From: an uncultured Eubacterium sp. | Lineage (GTDB): Bacteria > Bacillota > Clostridia > Oscillospirales > Acutalibacteraceae | NCBI GenBank assembly: GCA_934561395.1 | Contig: CAKTGF010000003.1 | Coordinates: forward strand, 124,001 to 188,000 | DNA: 64,000 bases | Reading direction: 5' to 3' | Shown here: piece after piece, positions 50,179 through 57,518 of the stretch | Layout: every line of letters starts with the position of its first letter | Numbering within the stretch: position 1 is the first letter of the stretch | The notes under the pieces: generated by a model | What the model was told of the DNA's origin: nothing | The model's database searches: none | Seen by the model: the letters and a program-made list of their open reading frames with translations, nothing else | Program-made: the position numbers and the translations under genes

Positions 50179-50590
50179 ACTGCTCCTCTCTTATTTTTTT
50201 GTGAATAACCGTTGATACCTCAAAGAACAAAAAGCGGTCGTTATTGTAACGGGTAAACAAATCACGGTTGTTTTTATAAAAAGCCTTTTTATCCTTACGG
50301 GTAATTTCCTTATAGCTGTAATTGCGCTTAACTTGTGGAGTTTCCCCTGCAAAGTCAAGCTTAAAACGTGTCAGCTCGTAATCCAAATAAGCATTGGGGG
50401 TAAAGTGGGTAACGCCGTAAAACACCTCGCCCCTTTCAGCCATTGCTTTTCGTTTTTCGTTTTCGCTGTTGCACCTTGCCGACACAGCGTCAAGGCTGCT
50501 GTCGTCAATAATGCCCAGCTGCTTTGCAAATTCAAGGCAGGCTAAGGCGTATTTCCTTTCGCCCTCGTTGCAAAAATGCAGTTTTTCCAT
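50138..50590 (-). CDS. Small helical protein, putative partner subunit of the GH136-like enzyme
   Basis: 150 residues, mainly helical and charged, without signal peptide. It has a FYGVTHFTPNAYLDYELTRF block resembling SurA/PpiC N-terminal helices, and a basic C-terminal half. I chose the ATG giving MEKLHFCNEGE with TTGGAG upstream; an earlier in-frame ATG lies near the promoter. Its 3' end overlaps the beta-helix gene by 41 bases, so the two are translated together. Clostridial GH136 enzymes are reported with a small helical N-terminal domain or subunit needed for folding. A partner role is inferred from that and from the overlap. Confidence 0.6.
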   Translation of the reverse strand: MEKLHFCNEGERKYALACLEFAKQLGIIDDSSLDAVSARCNSENEKRKAMAERGEVFYGVTHFTPNAYLDYELTRFKLDFAGETPQVKRNYSYKEITRKDKKAFYKNNRDLFTRYNNDRFLFFEVSTVIHKKIREEQYDAEINNILCKLS

Positions 50591-50686
50591 AAATTTTCTC
50601 CAAAATAAAATTGATAGCGCAGTGCCATGCCCTATAAAGCCGCCCAATATTAAGCCGCCGCACACAAAGCATTGCACGCCCCTTTG

Positions 50687-50715
50687 ATAATAGCATATTA
50701 AGCGGATAAACACAA
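50687..50715 (-). promoter_or_regulatory. Promoter of the GH136-like/GH112 operon
   Basis: TTGTGT, 17-bp spacer and TATTAT on the minus strand. A leader of about 90 bases follows, with a GTGCAATGC/GCATGGCAC long-range pairing and two direct GGCGGCTT repeats, possibly structured. Confidence 0.6.
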
Positions 50716-50740
50716 GGGAAATGACCTCAAACGCAAAAAA

Positions 50741-50769
50741 TGCACAGACAAATTTTCATTGCCTGTGCA
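50741..50769 (-). terminator. Terminator of the GLUG-repeat gene
   Basis: TGCACAG/CTGTGCA arms with a 15-base loop, then TTTTTT on the minus strand, 10 bases after the stop. Confidence 0.78.
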
Positions 50770-50778
50770 AAACAAGAA

Positions 50779-52755
50779 TTATTTTTTAATTTTAAAGGTC
50801 AAGGTTTTTGAACCGCTGTATTTTCCGATAAATGTTACCTTTACCTTATAGGTGCCCACCTTTTTTCTGCCGCTTGGGTAGGTAACCTTGTAATCTGTGC
50901 CTTTTTTCAGCACCTTGCCTGAGCTGTCCTTAACAATAACGGAAGGTGTTTTAACCTTGTTGTTATATTTGTAGCTTGTTGCTGAAAGTTTAACGGAGCT
51001 GATTTTTTTGATTGTTGTTACGCTCTTTGCGCCGCAGTAGGTGCAGGTTTTTGTGATGCTGCCGTTTGCGCTTGTTGTTGCCCTTTTTGTTACGGTTTTG
51101 TAGCTGTGGCTTAAGGCAACAGAAACAACAGGAACGCTTGAGCCGTCAAATTTCCACGCGCAGGGGTATATGCCCAAATTTTGTGCACAAAAATCGGAAT
51201 CGTATAAATTGCTTTCATTGGTGTAGTTGTTATTGCTTAATGTTGCCGCAACAGAGTTGTAAGTCACATAACCGAAAGCATTGCCAAGTGACCATGAGTA
51301 GGTGTAATAATTGTTTTCTGCTGTTAAAACAGGTGTAATGCTCGAATTGCTGTCTGCTTGATTGATAACATAACCGGCAATGTAGCCCACATATTTATCT
51401 GCAGACGCAGAATGAAGCACAGCGTTTTTATATATTTTAACTGTACCTGCGGTATTGTAAATATCGCCGGCAATAGCGCCCGCCTCGCTTGCAGCACTAA
51501 CCTGTGCCTTACTGATACAATTTGAAACTGTTGCCTTGCAACCGGCAGAGGTGCTGATTTGGCCTAAAAAGCCGCCTGCGGCACTTTCTGTAGTGCTGAC
51601 TTTACCTGCGCCCGAGTTACTGTTTTTAAGAGTAATTACACCCTTGATATTTGAATAAACATAAGCGCCCATACGACCTATTAAGCCGCCTGCGGTGCTT
51701 TTGGTTGCAGTAACGGTTGAACCATCTGTTGTGGTGCATTGGTTAACGGTTAAAGAACTGTATGAGTTAGCAGTTCCGAACAATCCGCCCACATTGCTTG
51801 CGCCCTTTACGGGAGCGCTGTTGTATGATTTAGATACCGTGCATTTTGAATAGCTTGTGATATCGCCGCAAATACCGCCTGCCTGTGAACCGGTAGAGGT
51901 AACGGCGCCCTTGTTTTTAAGGCTGTAAACGCTTGTGTTATACACAGTTATGCCTCCGCAAACACCGCCTACATAGCCACTGCCTGAAACCTTACCGTTG
52001 TTTGTATTTGAATAAAATGAATTTTTCTCTTTAATTGTAGCAGAGCCTGCAACACCGCCTACGTTATAATACTCGCCTGAGCTGCTTACCGTAGCGCTGT
52101 TTGTGCAATTATAAAGGCTTGCGTTTGAGTACAAACTGCCCACAATGCCGCCTGTTGTTTTAGTGCCCTTAACAATAGTAGATGATACCGAGCAACCGCT
52201 GATTCTTTTAGTTTCGGTTGGTGATGTTCCGTGTTGTACCCCGACAATAGCAGCTGTATCATAACCGCTGCCACTTATGTAGCTGTTGGTAATTTTAACA
52301 TTTGTAATATTACCCTCGCTGCCGCCGAACAAGCCTACATAATCGCAACTGCTTTTGATATAAAGGCCTGAAATTGTGTAGCCGTTGCCGTCAAAGCTGC
52401 CGTAAAACCAATTGTCGTAGCCGATAGGGGTCCATTTATTAGCCGGTGCGGAGCTGCCCCATGAAGCATATTTTGATGAATTGCTGTTTAAAACAATATT
52501 TGCCCCAAGCTTGTAATAAGCATGGCGATAATCATAGGAGCCGGAGCTGTTTGAATTAATGAGATTTCTCATTCTTGCAAGCTGCTCGCCTGTTTTAATA
52601 ATATACGGGCTGCTTTTTGTGCCCTTGCCGCCTGCAAAGGAGGATGCTGCCTTACCGCTCCATGTTGCCGCAGAGGCAGTAATTTGCATTCCGCTGAACA
52701 TTGTTACAAGCATTAATGCCGAAAGCAATAAGCTTATAATCTTTTTTCTTTTCAT
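50779..52755 (-). CDS. Secreted GLUG-repeat surface protein
   Basis: 658 residues. Signal peptide (MKRKKIISLLLSALMLVTMF, likely cut after ASA). A head region like FGGGKGTKSSPYIIKTGEQLARM is followed by about ten GLUG-type repeats, each with a VGGVAG, AGGICG or VGGLFG turn (about 130-530). From about 550 it has a Cys-pair segment (KTCTYCGAKS) and a beta-sandwich-like module (VKLSATSYKYNNKVKTPSVI ... GKYSGSKTLTFKIKK) shared with the 616-residue LRR protein. It is probably an adhesin. No sortase motif is present, so the shared C-terminal module may be the wall-attachment part. Confidence 0.82.
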   Translation of the reverse strand: MKRKKIISLLLSALMLVTMFSGMQITASAATWSGKAASSFAGGKGTKSSPYIIKTGEQLARMRNLINSNSSGSYDYRHAYYKLGANIVLNSNSSKYASWGSSAPANKWTPIGYDNWFYGSFDGNGYTISGLYIKSSCDYVGLFGGSEGNITNVKITNSYISGSGYDTAAIVGVQHGTSPTETKRISGCSVSSTIVKGTKTTGGIVGSLYSNASLYNCTNSATVSSSGEYYNVGGVAGSATIKEKNSFYSNTNNGKVSGSGYVGGVCGGITVYNTSVYSLKNKGAVTSTGSQAGGICGDITSYSKCTVSKSYNSAPVKGASNVGGLFGTANSYSSLTVNQCTTTDGSTVTATKSTAGGLIGRMGAYVYSNIKGVITLKNSNSGAGKVSTTESAAGGFLGQISTSAGCKATVSNCISKAQVSAASEAGAIAGDIYNTAGTVKIYKNAVLHSASADKYVGYIAGYVINQADSNSSITPVLTAENNYYTYSWSLGNAFGYVTYNSVAATLSNNNYTNESNLYDSDFCAQNLGIYPCAWKFDGSSVPVVSVALSHSYKTVTKRATTSANGSITKTCTYCGAKSVTTIKKISSVKLSATSYKYNNKVKTPSVIVKDSSGKVLKKGTDYKVTYPSGRKKVGTYKVKVTFIGKYSGSKTLTFKIKK

Positions 52756-52791
52756 ACAATCTCCTCTTTCCGATTAAAAAATTACTGTAAT

Positions 52792-52820
52792 ATATTACCA
52801 CAAGCCCCATGTGTTTGCAA
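52792..52820 (-). promoter_or_regulatory. Promoter of the GLUG-repeat gene
   Basis: TTGCAA, 17-bp spacer and TAATAT on the minus strand, followed by the ribosome-binding site GAGGAG. Confidence 0.7.
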
Positions 52821-52837
52821 TAATAATTTACAGCTTT

Positions 52838-52903
52838 AGGCTCCCTTTACAAAGGAGGCTTTGCAAGAAAAACCGTAGGTGCGGATATTATCCGCCCGCA
52901 CTA
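52838..52903. repeat. Possible short intergenic repeat element
   Basis: The block contains CCTTTacAAAGG, then a 15-bp palindrome GCGGATATTATCCGC (52881-52895), GC-rich inside an AT-rich spacer and unrelated to the flanking promoter and terminator. Blocks of this kind are often dispersed non-coding repeats in gut Firmicutes. I see only this copy in the window. Confidence 0.35.
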
Positions 52904-52949
52904 TTTTCTAAAATCGTAATTCTCCCCCCAATTTTAACCGCAACAAAAA

Positions 52950-52974
52950 AGAGCAGGATATGTAATCCCGCTCT
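52950..52974 (-). terminator. Terminator of the DUF2798 gene
   Basis: AGAGC/GCTCT and GGAT/ATCC arms, followed by TTTTTT on the minus strand, directly after the stop. Confidence 0.8.
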
Positions 52975-52977
52975 CAA

Positions 52978-53445
52978 CTATTGTTGTTTTCTAAAAATGA
53001 ATCTAAACACTGTCCTAACCAAAGGCCCTGCATAAAAAATCTGCCAACACAATGCCATTGGAAAATTACGAACACAAATATTAATGAATGTCGAAAAAAT
53101 ATTACCTACCCCTGAGTAATTAAAGAGCAAACTTGCTGCAAGGCTCATTAATGGGCACATAAATGCAACTGTAATCGCCGAAATAGAAAGGGTTATAATC
53201 AACGGATTAGTATGTTCGGGATTAAAATGTTTAAATGTTATTTTTTGTGCTAATCGCCCTATTGCAAAAAATTCGGCAACAAAAGCAATAACACACATTA
53301 ATGGCAATTCTCCGAATGCCATAAAAAACACCTTATTTGACATTCCACCCAAGTTTATTGCAATGTTATAGCAAACCATTACATAAACCATAACAATTAC
53401 CATCATTACAGTAAAAATAAAATCTTGAAACTTAGTTTTTGGCAT
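52978..53445 (-). CDS. DUF2798-family integral membrane protein
   Basis: 155 residues forming two repeats of a two-helix unit: FIFTVMMVIVMVYVMVCYN ... FMAFGELPLMCVIAFVAEF, then LIITLSISAITVAFMCPLMS ... FPMALCWQIFYAGPLV. This fits the DUF2798 pattern. The function is unknown; relatives sit beside regulators and drug-resistance genes. It is a single-gene unit with a consensus promoter and a leader of about 95 bases containing CATTC/GAATG and two GTTCGTT copies. Confidence 0.8.
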   Translation of the reverse strand: MPKTKFQDFIFTVMMVIVMVYVMVCYNIAINLGGMSNKVFFMAFGELPLMCVIAFVAEFFAIGRLAQKITFKHFNPEHTNPLIITLSISAITVAFMCPLMSLAASLLFNYSGVGNIFSTFINICVRNFPMALCWQIFYAGPLVRTVFRFIFRKQQ

Positions 53446-53551
53446 AAAAAATTCTCCTTAACAATAACAAATTTCACTAAATTTTGTGTTGTTCGTTATC
53501 ATTCGGAGAATGTTCGTTTCCAATATTGACCATTTAAGTTTTAGCTCTGTG

Positions 53552-53580
53552 ATTATAACAAATTTCAATAATTATGTCAA
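53552..53580 (-). promoter_or_regulatory. Strong promoter of the DUF2798 gene
   Basis: TTGACA, 17-bp spacer and TATAAT, both consensus, on the minus strand. TTGACATAATT is present twice in tandem, the outer copy reaching the stop of the gene at 53584. Confidence 0.85.
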
Positions 53581-53583
53581 GAA

Positions 53584-54297
53584 TTATGTCAAGCAAAACA
53601 AATCAAGCGTATATTTAACAAGTTCATCATACACAAAAGCCGAGCCTAAATCATAGCCTGCGTAACCGGGAATAAAAAGCCTGCCCTCTGCAACGGCAAC
53701 ATTCAGCATTGCAGACGCCATATTAACATATTGGTCTGCCGGAACGGCCAACACCTTTCTTAGGCTTTCGTTTTCGTTATCAACAAAAAGGATGTTAAGC
53801 TTTCTTATTGAGGACACCTTACCGATTGAGCCGCTGCTTTGCAGGTTATATTTTTTATTAAGCGCCTTATTAACGCTTTTCCTTTGGCTGTAATACTGCT
53901 TTTTGTTAAAATCCACCGTCTTGCACAGGGTTATGCGGTAAAAGCGTTTTTTTACCGCCATACAGGCCGCAAAGCCGCTTTCGCTGTTTGAAATACATTC
54001 TTCGGTTTTATCTTCAAGCCTTGCTTTAATTGCGGCATAACCGAGGTTATTATCCAGCGGCAATGCATAGCAACCGACCTCACGCCTGCGTAAATATTTT
54101 CTGATTATCAGTATTATTGCAGCCGGTGCAAGAAAAATGCCCACACAAATTAAAGCAAGTGATTTAAGCCTGCAAAACAGGAACAAAAAGAACAGCCCCA
54201 CAAGCATAATCGTTAAAACAAGGCAAATTATTTCTATAACCGAAAGCATTTTAAGCTTTTTGTTATTCTTTAAAATGTCAATCATATTTTTCTCCAA
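53584..54297 (-). CDS. Membrane protein with two N-terminal helices, unknown function
   Basis: 237 residues: a basic N-terminus, two membrane helices (about 18-65; IEIICLVLTIMLVGLFFLFLF and LALICVGIFLAPAAIILIIR), then a soluble domain of about 160 residues rich in basic residues and short strands. No motif I recognise. It follows the GT-C gene by 14 bases, so it belongs to the gtrB-gtrA operon and may be an accessory factor for glycan transfer. Confidence 0.65.
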   Translation of the reverse strand: MEKNMIDILKNNKKLKMLSVIEIICLVLTIMLVGLFFLFLFCRLKSLALICVGIFLAPAAIILIIRKYLRRREVGCYALPLDNNLGYAAIKARLEDKTEECISNSESGFAACMAVKKRFYRITLCKTVDFNKKQYYSQRKSVNKALNKKYNLQSSGSIGKVSSIRKLNILFVDNENESLRKVLAVPADQYVNMASAMLNVAVAEGRLFIPGYAGYDLGSAFVYDELVKYTLDLFCLT

Positions 54298-54311
54298 GGA
54301 GCAAGCAGGTG

Positions 54312-55793
54312 CTATTTAACCTGCTTTATCTCCACCGAGTTATCAATACCGTAGAAAAGCTTAAACCTTTCGGTCCAAACCTCCTTTTTCAAATCGCCGC
54401 ACCACACATGGTCGTTATACGGCAACTCCTTAACATAAACAACGCTTTGGGTTTGGGCGTCATCAATTGCTTTATCAACCCTTTTAACATTTGCAATGTT
54501 AATAGTGGTATAAACATAAATCAAAAACGCCGCCGCAACCACCGACACAAGAGCTGCCGCTCTTAAATCCTTTGCTATTTTCAATTTAAGGCGTTCGTCA
54601 ACATTTGAATAAATTTCAACTGCCAGCATTAGCATCATAACATAAGGGGCAAAAAAGCACCTGCTGCCTATGGGAGTTACCACAAACAGTGGGGCAATCA
54701 TACAACCGATGCTGCAATAATAAAACAGCAGTTTAACTTTTTTGCTTTTATCAAGTGGCAGAATAAGCAGAAAAATTCCCATTGCCAAAATATAAGCAAC
54801 CGTTAAATTACATTCAAGGGTTTGCAGGGCATCCCATGTTTCAAAGGCTGTTACCGTAAACGAAAGAACATCAAATGCGGCAATAACCCCAAGGCACAAG
54901 CCGCCGATGATTCTTAAAATAACAGGCAATTTGGTTTTAACACAATGCCAAAGCACAAAGCACATAATGCAAAGAATAACATTTAACGCAAGGTTTTTTA
55001 CAAAACCCTCGGGCATAATTTTTTCATTAAAAGCAATTATGACATCATCAATCAGGCCGCCGGATTCGCCGTTGTCAATTGTTCTGTAATCATCGGTGCC
55101 TGCCGCAACGCTGTGGTAAACCGAGTTTGAAAACATGGTTACGGTGCCTGCAACGGTGCCGATTAAATATGCCAGCTGCGATGGCACAGCCTTTTTAAAT
55201 TTAATAAGCACAAACACAACCACATATATGCTCAGCAAAACCGAATAAACGGTAATATGTTCAACAACCATAGCCCCGGCAAAACCCAGCAAAAGCATTG
55301 CCGCAATGTGCCAACGGGGATATTTGGGCAATTCGTCATCATATATTCTGCGTGTGTAGTATATGTAAATAAGCGCAAGGAAAATTGATATGGTGTAGTT
55401 TGCAAAGCCGCTTGTCCACACAACTGCCTGCCGCAGCAGAGTGACCGGCATTAAAAGCAATACCGCACAAATTAAAAAAACAGCGTTTTTCTGCTCCCCC
55501 GTAATTTTATTAACAAGGGCAATAATGCCTGTTAAGCAAAACGCCATAGTAACCGTTTTTAAAAAGTTTGAGCGTGTAAGTGCAAGCACTATAAAGTTGC
55601 CTGTGTATCTGCCACTGTAATTATCAAACCAGGTTTGCAGCCGCTCAATGCCCACAGAGCTGCCCCATGCCCAATCATCCCCCGTGTATGGGAACTGACT
55701 GCACAAAACAAGCAAAACCACAAAAATTATTGCATATATCGCCTGCATGGGCAAAGACCTTAGTTTAATTTTTTTAACCGACTCTTTCATCAT
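54312..55793 (-). CDS. DUF6056-like multi-pass membrane protein, probable GT-C glycosyltransferase
   Basis: About 493 residues with 10-12 membrane helices and a periplasm-facing first loop holding GDDWAWGSSVG, whose adjacent acidic residues fit the metal/catalytic DD or DE site of GT-C enzymes using polyprenyl-phosphate sugars. A short soluble tail follows the last helix. Three-component systems pair a GT2 enzyme, a GtrA flippase and a GT-C transferase such as YfhO or GtrII; this is the third part. I chose the ATG after AAAAGGTAG. It overlaps gtrA by 20 bases. Confidence 0.72.
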   Translation of the reverse strand: MMKESVKKIKLRSLPMQAIYAIIFVVLLVLCSQFPYTGDDWAWGSSVGIERLQTWFDNYSGRYTGNFIVLALTRSNFLKTVTMAFCLTGIIALVNKITGEQKNAVFLICAVLLLMPVTLLRQAVVWTSGFANYTISIFLALIYIYYTRRIYDDELPKYPRWHIAAMLLLGFAGAMVVEHITVYSVLLSIYVVVFVLIKFKKAVPSQLAYLIGTVAGTVTMFSNSVYHSVAAGTDDYRTIDNGESGGLIDDVIIAFNEKIMPEGFVKNLALNVILCIMCFVLWHCVKTKLPVILRIIGGLCLGVIAAFDVLSFTVTAFETWDALQTLECNLTVAYILAMGIFLLILPLDKSKKVKLLFYYCSIGCMIAPLFVVTPIGSRCFFAPYVMMLMLAVEIYSNVDERLKLKIAKDLRAAALVSVVAAAFLIYVYTTINIANVKRVDKAIDDAQTQSVVYVKELPYNDHVWCGDLKKEVWTERFKLFYGIDNSVEIKQVK

Positions 55794-56247
55794 TGCTACC
55801 TTTTTTCTTTTTGAATATAACATATTTGCTGAAAAAATAGTTTAAAATTACCACAATAACCGCAAGTATAGCCTTTGAAATAAGCTGACCTGTGATTGTA
55901 AAGCCCAACAGCTTTAAGCTGATTTTGCCAAAGCCTAAAAGCTCAACAAAAAGCACAAGGCCGCCCTCCTCAACACCAAGGCTGAACAGCCTTGCCGCCG
56001 CAAAGGAGCAAACCTCTTTAATCACAACACCGGGCTTAAAGCTTTTTGATTCAAACACCCATATTTTGTTTGTAATATATGCAAACGCCACCGAAACCGC
56101 CCAGGCAATAACATTGCTTAAAAGATAAAACCTCTCCCCAAGCAGAATTTCGCACAGCCTGAACACAACAAAATTAACCACCGTTGTGAGCACGCCGAAA
56201 ATAACATAAGTGATAATTTTCTTATACTTTTCAATCAGTTTTTTCAT
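55774..56247 (-). CDS. GtrA/GtcA-family flippase
   Basis: 157 residues with four membrane helices and the GtrA pattern: YVIFGVLTTVVNFVVFRLCE, VAFAYITNKIWVFESKS, and KAILAVIVVILNYFFSKYVIFKKK. It should move undecaprenyl-phosphate-linked sugar to the outer face. It overlaps gtrB by 17 bases and the GT-C gene by 20. Confidence 0.9.
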   Translation of the reverse strand: MKKLIEKYKKIITYVIFGVLTTVVNFVVFRLCEILLGERFYLLSNVIAWAVSVAFAYITNKIWVFESKSFKPGVVIKEVCSFAAARLFSLGVEEGGLVLFVELLGFGKISLKLLGFTITGQLISKAILAVIVVILNYFFSKYVIFKKKKGSNDERVG

Positions 56248-57187
56248 TTTTATCTCCGTCAGTCAGGTGCTCTTTGAGTATATATATGGGCCTTTCCTTA
56301 ACCTGGTCATACACCTTTGAAAGATATTCGCCCAAAATACCCAGGCTGAACAGTTGTATACCGCCGATTAGCAGCAGCAAAACAACTATTGTGGCATAGC
56401 CCGGCACATTTATGCCAAAGAACAGCTTTTCTATAACAACTATAATAAGATAAATAATTGATACTATTGATGAAATAATGCCCACATAGGACGCTAATTT
56501 AAGGGGAAATGTGGTAAAGGATACAATACCCTCAATTGCATATTTCAGCAGCTTTATAAAGTTCCATTTTGAGCTTCCGCTCTGCCTTTCCTGCACCTCG
56601 TAGGGAATGTATTTGTTATTAAAGCCCACAAAGCTGAAAATGCCCTTTGAAAAACGATGATATTCCCCAAGGCTGAGCACAGCGTCAACCATTTTCCTGT
56701 TCATCAGTCTGAAATCTGAAGCGCCGTTAACAAATTCAACATCGCTTATCTTGTTTATTGTTTTGTAAAATGAAGATTTTAAAGCAGCCATAAGTTTGCT
56801 TTCCTTGCGCTCCTCCTGATAGGCGGTAACGCAGTCAACATTTTCTTCATTTTCAATAATATTCATCATTTCAACAACAACCTCCGGGCGTTGCTGAAGA
56901 TCGGCGTCAATTATGCAGGCATAGTCGCCCCTTGCAGCCTTTAACCCTGCAAAGATGGCTGCCTCCTTGCCGAAATTTCTGCTGAAAGAAAGCACTTGAA
57001 TGTTGCTGTCGCCCTTATGATTATTAAATACATAATGAAGCTTTGAAAGAGTGCTGTCTTTACTGCCGTCATCAACAAAAACAAATTCATATTCGTCAAT
57101 GTTTCCCTTAAATGCACGAACTGTTTCGTTGTAAAAAATTTCAACATTTCCTTCCTCATTGTAGCAAGGAATAACCAAAGAAAGCAT
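56231..57187 (-). CDS. GT2 polyprenyl-phosphate glycosyltransferase (GtrB/CsbB type)
   Basis: 318 residues. N-terminal GT-A domain: LVIPCYNEEGNVEIFY, VFVDDGSKDSTL, DADLQQRPEV (the DXD-like site) and the QERQSGSSKWN motif of the DPM1/GtrB group. Two C-terminal membrane helices follow. It links a nucleotide sugar to undecaprenyl phosphate on the cytosolic side. I chose the ATG giving MLSLVIP, preceded by AAAGGAGAT. It is the first gene of a four-gene operon. Confidence 0.9.
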   Translation of the reverse strand: MLSLVIPCYNEEGNVEIFYNETVRAFKGNIDEYEFVFVDDGSKDSTLSKLHYVFNNHKGDSNIQVLSFSRNFGKEAAIFAGLKAARGDYACIIDADLQQRPEVVVEMMNIIENEENVDCVTAYQEERKESKLMAALKSSFYKTINKISDVEFVNGASDFRLMNRKMVDAVLSLGEYHRFSKGIFSFVGFNNKYIPYEVQERQSGSSKWNFIKLLKYAIEGIVSFTTFPLKLASYVGIISSIVSIIYLIIVVIEKLFFGINVPGYATIVVLLLLIGGIQLFSLGILGEYLSKVYDQVKERPIYILKEHLTDGDKNEKTD

Positions 57188-57226
57188 AATTTCTATCTCC
57201 TTTATACCCAATAAACGCTAAACGAC

Positions 57227-57255
57227 AGTATAACACAGAACCGCTGTTTTTTCAA
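57227..57255 (-). promoter_or_regulatory. gtrB operon promoter
   Basis: TTGAAA, 17-bp spacer and TATACT on the minus strand, 40 bases before the gtrB start. The 57188-57518 spacer otherwise holds two hairpins and no gene. Confidence 0.75.
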
Positions 57256-57312
57256 TCAAAACTATGTCGAACTTTGTCTGCCGCAAAAAATTTAATATTT
57301 ATTAACAAATTA

Positions 57313-57339
57313 AAGGTCAGGGCAAAACGCCCCAACCTT
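57313..57339. other. Hairpin upstream of the gtrB promoter
   Basis: AAGGT/ACCTT and GGGC/GCCC arms around a 5-base loop. There is no strong T-run, so it is a weak second terminator behind the LRR gene or an unexplained element. Confidence 0.4.
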
Positions 57340-57448
57340 GAGAATACTTTGCTGTTAATTTTATTGTAACATAAAAATAAACAATTAGTCAACAAAGCAA
57401 ATTACAGCTGTTGAATATATAAGGATTAGTATTTACAAAATGAAAAAA

Positions 57449-57485
57449 TCGCCTGAAATATCCGAAAAGCGGAAATTTCAGGCGA
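57449..57485 (-). terminator. Terminator of the 616-residue LRR gene
   Basis: TCGCCTGAAAT...ATTTCAGGCGA with inner TCCG/CGGA arms, then TTTTTT on the minus strand, 34 bases after the stop. Confidence 0.88.
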
Positions 57486-57518
57486 TAATTTGTAACATAA
57501 TTTAATTTTTAAAGCGGT

